In this document: piece by piece, positions 57,717-64,000 of the stretch | Numbering within the stretch: the stretch's first letter is position 1 | Layout: each line of letters starts with the position of its first letter | NCBI RefSeq assembly: GCF_014678725.1 | Contig: NZ_CP061497.1 | Location: 558,001 to 622,000, forward strand | Direction of reading: 5' to 3' | DNA length: 64,000 nt | From: Thermomonas sp. XSG | GTDB lineage: Bacteria; Pseudomonadota; Gammaproteobacteria; Xanthomonadales; Xanthomonadaceae | Notes under the pieces: generated by a model | What the model saw: the letters and a program-made list of their open reading frames with translations, nothing else | The model's database searches: none | Told to the model about the DNA's origin: nothing | Program-made: the position numbers and the translations under genes

Positions 57717-58511
57717 CTACGCGAACTCCCCGCAGGCTTCGGCCGGCAGGTTCCAGTGCGGCGGATATTTTGGCCCGAGGAACAGCAGCCCGGCCGACGG
57801 CGCGGTGGGGCCGGCGACGGTGCGGTCGCGCCCCTCCAGCAACTCGGCGATCCACGCCACCGGCCGCTCGCCACGCCCCACCACCAGCAGCGAGCCGACG
57901 ATGTTGCGCACCATGTGGTGGAGGAAGGCGTTGGCCTGCACCTCGACCACCACTTCGTCGCCGGCGCGGGTGACGGAAATGTCCTGCAGGTTCCGGCGCG
58001 CATGGGTGGCCTGGCACTGGGCGCTGCGGAAGGCGGAGAAATCACGCTCGCCGGGCAGCGCCTGCGCGGCTTCGTGCATGGCGTCGGCGTCGAGCGGCAT
58101 GCGCTCCCAGCCCAGGTACTGGCGCTCCAGCCCCGGCCGCGCGCTGCGGTTGAGGATGCGGTAGCGGTAGCGGCGCGCGCGCGCCGAGAAGCGCGCGTTG
58201 AAATCGTCGGCCACCGGCACGCACCAGCGCACCGCCATGGTCGGCGGCAGGTTGGCGGTGGTGCCGAGGATCCAGCCGCGCGCGTCGCGCGTGGCTTCGG
58301 TATCGAAATGCACCACCTGGCAGCGCGCATGCACGCCGGCATCGGTGCGGCCGGAACAGACGGTGTCGATGGGCGCAGCGGCGACTTTCGACAACGCCAT
58401 CTCCAGCGCGGTCTGCAGGCTGCCGTCGGCCTCCAGCGCGCCGGCCTGGCTCAACCGCTGCCAGCCCGAAAAGCCGCTGCCGTCGTATTCGACCCCGAGT
58501 GCCAACCGCAT
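57717..58511 (-). CDS. truA: tRNA pseudouridine(38-40) synthase
   Basis: 264 residues. The catalytic Asp is in [10 protein letters not shown], and family motifs [15 protein letters not shown] and [19 protein letters not shown] are present. It makes pseudouridine at positions 38-40 of the anticodon stem. The gene lies 23 bases after fimV and directly before trpF. Confidence 0.97.
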   Translation of the reverse strand: MRLALGVEYDGSGFSGWQRLSQAGALEADGSLQTALEMALSKVAAAPIDTVCSGRTDAGVHARCQVVHFDTEATRDARGWILGTTANLPPTMAVRWCVPVADDFNARFSARARRYRYRILNRSARPGLERQYLGWERMPLDADAMHEAAQALPGERDFSAFRSAQCQATHARRNLQDISVTRAGDEVVVEVQANAFLHHMVRNIVGSLLVVGRGERPVAWIAELLEGRDRTVAGPTAPSAGLLFLGPKYPPHWNLPAEACGEFA

Positions 58512-58534
58512 CGCTTCGCTCTCGCCGGCGCGCC

Positions 58535-60634
58535 TCAGCCCACCAGCTTGCTGAGCATGCGCGCGGCCTCGTCGCTGACCGCCTCGTCCTCGTGGTCGAG
58601 CAGTTCCAGCAGCAGCTGCTGCGCGGAGAACTCGTCGCCCACGTCGAGGAAGGCACGCGCCAGCTTGAAGCGCTGTTCGGGGCTGGCCTGCGCGGGCACG
58701 GCCGCCAGGTGGTCGGGAAGGTCGTCGACCACCGCTGGCTGCGCGTCCACGACCGCCACGTCTGCGTCGGCACCAGCCGCTTGCGCCACGGCAGCACGCT
58801 CGGGCGCCGGTTGGGTGGCTGGCGCAACCTGCACCCAGCCCGAATGCCAGGCCGGGGTATCGGTGGCCGCAGCGGGCGCGACCGGCGACGCGTCAGCGCC
58901 GGATGCGGTCCCGGCATCGGCCGCTCCGGTTTCGACGGCGGCCGGGGCGGTTTCCGCCGCCGTGGCGTCGTGTTCCTCCCGGGCGTGCTCCTGTTCGTCG
59001 GCGGCGCGCGCCTCCGGCGCCTCGACGTCCTGCAGCGCCGGTGCAGCCATGCCGGCCGCCAACGCTTCGCTGTCGAACACGCTGCGCCGCGGCGGCGGGG
59101 CCTGCTTGCGGCGGCCGGCCATCAGCCACGCCAGCAGCGCCAGTGCGACGACGCCCAATCCCCCCCACAGCCACGGCATCATCGCGGGCTTGTCCGCGGC
59201 CTCGGCGGGGGCAGCCTGCTGGGTGCTGGCCTTGGTGGCGGGCACCGCGGCCTGGGTCTGCTTGGCCCGGTTGCTCTCGGCCAGGCGCGCCTGCGCCGCA
59301 GCCAGCTCGCTGTCCTTCAGCGACAACAGCTTCTGCTGTTCGTTCTTGAGCTTTTCCAGCTCCGCCAGGCGCTCCTTCAATTCGCCAATCTCGGCCGATT
59401 TGGCCGCGATGTCCTCGTCGCGCTGACGCAATTCCTGTTGCAGCATGCTGCCCTCGCCACCGGCGCTGGTGCCGGATCTGTTGCCCGTGGCCTTGCCCGG
59501 TGCCGTTGGCGGCACGATCTGCAGGCGAGCCCCTTCCCGCCGTGCCGCCGCCGGGGCCGGCTTGGCCACTGCAGCCACCGCTGCGGGCTTGGCCGCGGGC
59601 GCCTTCACATTGGACGCAGGCGCCGGCTTCGGTCCTGCCGGTTTGGCCGCGGCCGGGGAGCTGGCAGTGCTGGCGGCATCCGCGGCGTCCGGCTGGCGCA
59701 CCGCGCGCCGCGCCTGCCGCCACTGGCGGGCCTGCTGGCGCACCACCTGGGCGGCCTCTTCGGCGCTGATCTTCGCCACGTCCTCGCTCGACGGCACCCG
59801 CAGCACCGTACCGCTGCGCAGGCGATTGACGTCATCGCCCAGGAAGGCCTCGGGGTTGGCCTGCAGCAGCGCCAGCATGGTCTGCTCCAGGCTGAAACTG
59901 CGGCGCAGGTCAAGCCCGCTGGCGATCTTCGACAGCGACTCGCCCGGCTTGATCGGGCCGTACTGCATGGGATCCGCAGCCGGTCCGGCTTCGGCTATCG
60001 GCGCCATCGCGACCGGCGCAGGACGCGCCGGCTGTGGGGCCGGCACGGCGATGGAAACGGCCGGTGCTTCGGCCGGCGCCCGCACCGGTACCGGCGCGGC
60101 CGGTGACGGCGGGTTGGCGGCGGTCACGGGCGCACGGGCCTGCGGCACCACGGGCGCCGCCGGTTCGGGACGCTGCACCAATGCCGGCGCCGGGGTCTGC
60201 GGGATGCTCACGTCCGGCGGCAACGCCGCACCGGCGGTGTTGGGGGCGTCCATCAGCGCCGAGTACTCGCGCACCAGCCGGCCGGCGCCCCAGTCCACCT
60301 CGATCAGGAAGCTCAGCACCGGCTGTTCGACCGGGCGGATCGTGGTGACGCGGATGACCGGCCTGCCCCTGGCATCGCTGCCGAGGCTGAACTGCAGGTC
60401 GGCGGCGACGCCGCTGGGCGGCGCCAGGCCGACCCGGCGGAAGGTTTCCGGCGAGGCCAGCCGCGCCTGCAGCGCCGCCAACTCGCCGGGGGTGGTGGAG
60501 ACGATGGGGATTTCAGCCAGCAGTGGCTGGTTGCGCTTGCTCTTGACCTGGATCTGACCCAGACCAAGCGCCCACGCATTGCCCGCCGCCAGCAACAGCG
60601 CGGCCACCACCGCTGTGCGCAATGTTCCGATCAC
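58535..60634 (-). CDS. fimV: FimV-like polar/pilus assembly protein
   Basis: 699 residues. A signal peptide (cleavage near NAWA) precedes the FimV N-terminal domain ([48 protein letters not shown]), a LysM-like region (about 225-280; [17 protein letters not shown]), a long Pro/Ala-rich linker, a coiled coil (about 400-455), one membrane helix (about 487-505; [25 protein letters not shown]) and a C-terminal cytoplasmic FimV motif ([25 protein letters not shown]). FimV binds peptidoglycan at the pole and supports type IV pilus assembly. The start is GTG at 60634. It lies between asd and truA, its usual place. Confidence 0.92.
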   Translation of the reverse strand: MIGTLRTAVVAALLLAAGNAWALGLGQIQVKSKRNQPLLAEIPIVSTTPGELAALQARLASPETFRRVGLAPPSGVAADLQFSLGSDARGRPVIRVTTIRPVEQPVLSFLIEVDWGAGRLVREYSALMDAPNTAGAALPPDVSIPQTPAPALVQRPEPAAPVVPQARAPVTAANPPSPAAPVPVRAPAEAPAVSIAVPAPQPARPAPVAMAPIAEAGPAADPMQYGPIKPGESLSKIASGLDLRRSFSLEQTMLALLQANPEAFLGDDVNRLRSGTVLRVPSSEDVAKISAEEAAQVVRQQARQWRQARRAVRQPDAADAASTASSPAAAKPAGPKPAPASNVKAPAAKPAAVAAVAKPAPAAARREGARLQIVPPTAPGKATGNRSGTSAGGEGSMLQQELRQRDEDIAAKSAEIGELKERLAELEKLKNEQQKLLSLKDSELAAAQARLAESNRAKQTQAAVPATKASTQQAAPAEAADKPAMMPWLWGGLGVVALALLAWLMAGRRKQAPPPRRSVFDSEALAAGMAAPALQDVEAPEARAADEQEHAREEHDATAAETAPAAVETGAADAGTASGADASPVAPAAATDTPAWHSGWVQVAPATQPAPERAAVAQAAGADADVAVVDAQPAVVDDLPDHLAAVPAQASPEQRFKLARAFLDVGDEFSAQQLLLELLDHEDEAVSDEAARMLSKLVG

Positions 60635-60668
60635 GTGTACTCCATCCCCCGCCCTTGGCGCCGTGACT

Positions 60669-61709
60669 CTAGCTGCGCGCGGCCTTCGGCGGCAAGCCTT
60701 CGGCCACCAGCAGTTCGGCGATCTGCACCGCGTTGAGGGCCGCGCCCTTGCGGATGTTGTCGGCCACCACCCACAGGTTGAGCCCGCGCGGATGCGACAG
60801 GTCCTCGCGGATGCGGCCGACGAACACCGGGTCCTTGCCCGAGGCGTGGGTCACCGGCGTCGGGTAACAGCCAGCCTTGTGCTCATCCACCACTTCCACG
60901 CCGGGCGCCTCGCGCAGCAACGCGCGCGCCTCGTCGGGAGTGATCTTCTTCTTCGTCTCGATGTTCACCGCTTCCGAGTGGCCGAAGAACACCGGCACGC
61001 GCACCGCGGTGGGGTTCACCTGGATCGACGCATCGCCGAGGATCTTCTGCGTCTCCCACACCAGCTTCATCTCTTCTTTGGTGTAGCCGTTGGGCTGGAA
61101 CTCGTCGATGTGCGGGATCAGGTTGAACGCGATTTGCACCGGGAACTTCGACGGCGCCGGGTCCTGGAAGCTGAGCAGCGCTGCGGTCTGCCGGCCCAGT
61201 TCCTCCATCGCGCTGCGGCCACCGCCGGAAACCGACTGGTAGGTGGCCACGTTGACGCGCTCGATGCCGTACCGCTTGTGGATCGGCGCCAGCACCGGCA
61301 TCAGCTGCATGGTGGAGCAGTTGGGATTGGCGATGATGCCGCGCGGGCGGTTGCGCACCTGCTCCGGATTCACCTCGCTGACCACCAGCGGCACGTCGTC
61401 GTCGTAGCGGAAGGTGGAGGAGTTGTCGATCACCACCGCGCCGGCGGCGGCGAACTTCGGCGCGTACTCGTTCGACACCGAGCCACCGGCGGAGAACAGC
61501 GCGATGTCGACGCCCGAGGGGTCGAACGTCGCCAGGTCCTGCACCACCAGATCTTCGTCGCCGAACTCGACCTTGCCGCCGGCCGAGCGCTCGCTGGCCA
61601 GCGCCACCAGTTCGCCGACCGGGAAGTTGCGCTCGGCCAGGATCGACAGCATCGTCTCGCCGACCGCGCCGGTCGCGCCGACCACGGCCACCTTGTATTG
61701 CTTGCTCAT
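60669..61709 (-). CDS. asd: Aspartate-semialdehyde dehydrogenase
   Basis: 346 residues. It reduces aspartyl phosphate in the lysine, threonine, methionine and diaminopimelate branch. The NADP site is VVGATGAVGETML, the catalytic Cys131 is in NPNCSTMQL and the catalytic His is in RVPVFFGHSEAVNI. The start MSKQYKVAVV at 61709 is clear. A perfect 26-bp inverted repeat begins 19 bases upstream of the start codon. Confidence 0.97.
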   Translation of the reverse strand: MSKQYKVAVVGATGAVGETMLSILAERNFPVGELVALASERSAGGKVEFGDEDLVVQDLATFDPSGVDIALFSAGGSVSNEYAPKFAAAGAVVIDNSSTFRYDDDVPLVVSEVNPEQVRNRPRGIIANPNCSTMQLMPVLAPIHKRYGIERVNVATYQSVSGGGRSAMEELGRQTAALLSFQDPAPSKFPVQIAFNLIPHIDEFQPNGYTKEEMKLVWETQKILGDASIQVNPTAVRVPVFFGHSEAVNIETKKKITPDEARALLREAPGVEVVDEHKAGCYPTPVTHASGKDPVFVGRIREDLSHPRGLNLWVVADNIRKGAALNAVQIAELLVAEGLPPKAARS

Positions 61710-61727
61710 CTGGAAGCTCCTGGAACT

Positions 61728-61794
61728 TGTAGGAGCGCACCGCAGGGGCGCGATGGCACCGGGCCCGGTCGCGCCCCTGCGGTGCGCTCCTACA
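61728..61794. repeat. REP/REPIN-like perfect inverted repeat
   Basis: Two perfect 26-base arms, 61728-61753 and 61769-61794, surround a 15-base loop that itself holds CCGGGCCCGG. The arm begins TGTAGGAGCGCACCGC, the form of REP units spread in Xanthomonadaceae and pseudomonads and moved by RAYT tyrosine transposases. It lies between aroC and asd, in the asd leader. Confidence 0.82.
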
Positions 61795-61865
61795 GCATGG
61801 ATTGGGGTTGGACTTGCCTGCTGCGGCGCGCTGCTGCCCGTGGGGGCCAAGCCGGCGGCGCGCCG

Positions 61866-62975
61866 CTATCGTTTGGTGTCGGTAACGGAGGTGGTACCCG
61901 CGATGCGCGGCGCGACCTCGCCGACGTCGCCGCACTGCGCGCGGTGGCGCAGCGCCTGGTCCATCAACACCAGCGCCAGCATCGCCTCGCAGATGGGGGT
62001 GGCGCGGATGCCGACGCAGGGGTCGTGGCGGCCGGTGGTGACCACGTCCACCACGTTGCCGTCCACGTCCAGTCCCTGCACCGGCAGGCGCAGGCTGGAG
62101 GTCGGTTTGAACGCCACCGACACCGAAATCTGCTGGCCGGTGGAGATGCCGCCGAGGATGCCGCCCGCATGGTTGGACAGGAAACCCGCCGGCGTCATCA
62201 CGTCGCGGTGCTCGCTGCCTCTCGAAGCGACGGAGGCAAAGCCGTCGCCGATCTCCACGCCCTTGACCGCGTTGATCGACATCATCGCCGCCGCCAGCTC
62301 GCCATCGAGTTTTCCGTAGATCGGCTCGCCCCAGCCCGGCGGCACGCCGTCGGCCACCACCAGCACGCGCGCGCCGACCGAATCGCCGGACTTGCGCAGC
62401 GCGTCCATGTAGCTTTCAAGTTCTGGCATCTGCTCCGCGCAGGGCCAGAAGAACGGGTTGCCTTCGACCGCGCTCCAGTCATGCGAGCGCGGCACGACAT
62501 CGCCGATCTGGGTCATGCAGCCGCGCACGCTCACGCCGCGCTGCGCCAGCCACTTCTTGGCGATGACCGCCGCGGCCACCCGCATCGTCGTCTCGCGCGC
62601 ACTGGAACGCCCGCCGCCACGCGGGTCGCGGATGCCGTACTTCTGCCAGTAGCTGTAGTCGGCGTGGCCGGGACGGAACTGCGCGGCAATGGCGCTGTAG
62701 TCCTTGCTGCGCTGGTCGGTATTGCGGATCAGCAGGGCAATCGGGGTGCCGGTGGTGACACCCTCATACACGCCGGAGAGGATCTCCACCTCGTCCGCCT
62801 CGTGTCGCGCCGAGGTATGCCGGGTCTTGCCGGTAGCACGCCGCGCGAGGTCGTGGGCGAAGTCTTCCGGTGCGATGGCAATGCCCGGCGGGCAGCCGTC
62901 GAGGACGCAGCCGATGGCCGGCCCGTGCGATTCGCCGAAGGTGGTGACGCGCAGCAGTTGGCCGAAGGTGTTCAT
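61866..62975 (-). CDS. aroC: Chorismate synthase
   Basis: 369 residues. It makes chorismate from EPSP using reduced FMN. Signatures are [47 protein letters not shown] and the C-terminal [24 protein letters not shown]. The ATG at 62975 is the family start. It follows prmB by 4 bases, the usual prmB-aroC pair. Chorismate feeds the trp genes further downstream. Confidence 0.98.
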   Translation of the reverse strand: MNTFGQLLRVTTFGESHGPAIGCVLDGCPPGIAIAPEDFAHDLARRATGKTRHTSARHEADEVEILSGVYEGVTTGTPIALLIRNTDQRSKDYSAIAAQFRPGHADYSYWQKYGIRDPRGGGRSSARETTMRVAAAVIAKKWLAQRGVSVRGCMTQIGDVVPRSHDWSAVEGNPFFWPCAEQMPELESYMDALRKSGDSVGARVLVVADGVPPGWGEPIYGKLDGELAAAMMSINAVKGVEIGDGFASVASRGSEHRDVMTPAGFLSNHAGGILGGISTGQQISVSVAFKPTSSLRLPVQGLDVDGNVVDVVTTGRHDPCVGIRATPICEAMLALVLMDQALRHRAQCGDVGEVAPRIAGTTSVTDTKR

Positions 62976-62979
62976 CGAA

Positions 62980-63924
62980 TCAGAACAGCCCCGCCGGCGG
63001 GGTGCCCGCTTCACGCGCGGCGGCCAGCTGGGTGATGCGGGCGTTGTGCTCGATCAGGTCGGCGCACTCGGCCACGAAGATGCCCATCTGCCCGACCTTG
63101 AACTCCACCCACGCCAGCGGCAGTTCCGGCAGCAGCTTGACAAGCGCCTGCTCGGCCTCGCCCACTTCGCAGATCAGCAGGCCGTCTTCCGACAGGTGCA
63201 GCGGCGCATCGCGCAGGATGCGCAGGCACAGGTCCAGGCCGTCGTCGCCGGCACGCAGGCCCAGCTCCGGCTCGTGCGCGTATTCGCGCGGCAGCGCGTC
63301 GGTTTCGTCGTTGGTGACGTAGGGCGGGTTGGTGACGATCAGGTCGTAGCGCTCGCCCACCAGGCCGGCGAACAGGTCGGACTTCAGGAAGCGCACGTTC
63401 TGCACGTGCAGGCGTTTTTCATTCTCGCGCGACAGCGCCAGCGCGTCGTCGCTGATGTCCACGCCGTCCACGTGCCAGTCCGGGTTGTAGTGCGCCATCG
63501 CGATCGCAATGCAGCCGGAGCCGGTGCACAGATCCAGCGCGCGGCGCACATCGCGGTCGCCCAGCCACGGCTGGAAGCCGGACTCGATCAGCTCTGCGAT
63601 CGGCGAGCGCGGCACCAGCGCGCGCTTGTCGGACTTGAAGCTCAGGCCGGCGAACCAGGCCTCGCCGGTCAGGTAGCAGGCCGGGATGCGCTCTTCGATG
63701 CGGCGCAGGAACAGGCCCAGCACCTCTTCCTTTTCCGCCTCGGTGACGCGGGCGTTGCCGTACACCGGCGACAGGTCGTGCGGCAGGTGCAGGGCGTGCA
63801 GGGTCAGCTGGGTCGCCTCGTCCAGCGCGTTGTCGAAGCTGTGGCCGAAGGTCAGCCCCGCCGCGTTGAACCGGCTGGCGCCGTAGCGGATCAGGTCGAT
63901 GATGGTCTGCAGTTCCTGGGACAT
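62980..63924 (-). CDS. prmB: Ribosomal protein uL3 glutamine methyltransferase
   Basis: 314 residues. It N5-methylates a glutamine of ribosomal protein L3. The SAM site is [18 protein letters not shown] and the glutamine-methyltransferase motif is TNPPYV ([11 protein letters not shown]). The N-terminal helical region [42 protein letters not shown] is typical of PrmB rather than PrmC. Start 63924 matches family length. Confidence 0.96.
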   Translation of the reverse strand: MSQELQTIIDLIRYGASRFNAAGLTFGHSFDNALDEATQLTLHALHLPHDLSPVYGNARVTEAEKEEVLGLFLRRIEERIPACYLTGEAWFAGLSFKSDKRALVPRSPIAELIESGFQPWLGDRDVRRALDLCTGSGCIAIAMAHYNPDWHVDGVDISDDALALSRENEKRLHVQNVRFLKSDLFAGLVGERYDLIVTNPPYVTNDETDALPREYAHEPELGLRAGDDGLDLCLRILRDAPLHLSEDGLLICEVGEAEQALVKLLPELPLAWVEFKVGQMGIFVAECADLIEHNARITQLAAAREAGTPPAGLF

Positions 63925-64000
63925 GGCGGCAACAGCTGGGCAAGGCGCTGAAGTATAGCGGTGGCACCCCGGTATCATGGCGGGCCGCTTCCATGCCAGA

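Noticed and set aside
57447..63035. Several long plus-strand frames over trpF, truA, fimV, asd and aroC
   Set aside because: All are antisense to well-identified genes and lack domains. They come from GC-rich third positions.
63925..64000. A possible start of a plus-strand gene at the window edge
   Set aside because: There are in-frame ATG codons in the last bases, but too little sequence to judge coding or choose a frame.

Overview
The window is a high-GC gammaproteobacterial chromosome segment. Gene content and synteny point to the Xanthomonadaceae (Lysobacter/Luteimonas/Xanthomonas relatives): a coaD-ferredoxin-ggt block, an asd-fimV-truA-trpF-trpB-trpA-accD-glmM-tpiA-secG-tRNA-Leu superoperon, TonB-dependent receptors, S9/M13 secreted peptidases and an OPT transporter. 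The assignment rests on recognising protein families, not on a database search. No phage, IS element, CRISPR array or rRNA gene is visible, and coding density is very high.

Layout. 1-3356: end of ybeY, corC, an Lnb-like (DUF4105) membrane protein and corA, all on +. 3353-9076: minus-strand block with a tiny Arg-rich protein, a DUF819 permease, an S9 peptidase and an OPT peptide transporter. 9278-12860: M13 metallopeptidase (+), rhomboid protease and alkyltransferase-like DNA repair protein (-), and a small unknown (+). 12947-16327: DUF47-PiT phosphate uptake operon (-) behind a good candidate Pho box, and a CNNM/HlyC-type membrane protein (+). 16361-21170: trmJ, a PhnD-like binding protein and a GGDEF-EAL protein (-), divergent from suhB (+). 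21264-26865: queA-tgt-yajC-secD-secF (-). 26877-28942: Lrp/AsnC regulator divergent from a class III aminotransferase. 29047-34731: organophosphate locus with a lipoprotein beta-propeller phytase, a purple-acid-type phosphatase and an exported pyrophosphatase in one tight operon, divergent from a TonB receptor. 34835-40521: upp (+), then a minus block rsmD-coaD-lipoprotein-ferredoxin-ggt-MBL hydrolase-MAPEG. 40582-44450: ftsY, an AsmA-like protein, mutY and yggX (+). 44432-46296: DUF6491 lipoprotein (-), tRNA-Phe and a phosphotransferase (+). 46343-49249: TPP riboswitch, TonB receptor and PnuT-like transporter, read as a thiamine scavenging operon. 49253-63924: a minus-strand run from prmB-aroC through asd, fimV, trp genes, accD, glmM and tpiA to secG and tRNA-Leu(GAG).

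How the parts work together. The phytase, phosphatase and pyrophosphatase would release orthophosphate outside the cytoplasm. The PiT transporter, 15 kb away and preceded by a Pho-box-like site, could take it up, although the two loci are not shown to be co-regulated. The TPP riboswitch, outer-membrane receptor and PnuC-family permease form a complete vitamin uptake route with no binding protein or ABC transporter. The binding protein and GGDEF-EAL pair resembles the NspS-MbaA type of ligand-controlled c-di-GMP signalling. The least explained items are the Lnb-like protein at the usual position of lnt, the PhnD-like/GGDEF-EAL module, the exported pyrophosphatase in the phytate locus, and a perfect 26-bp inverted repeat in front of asd.
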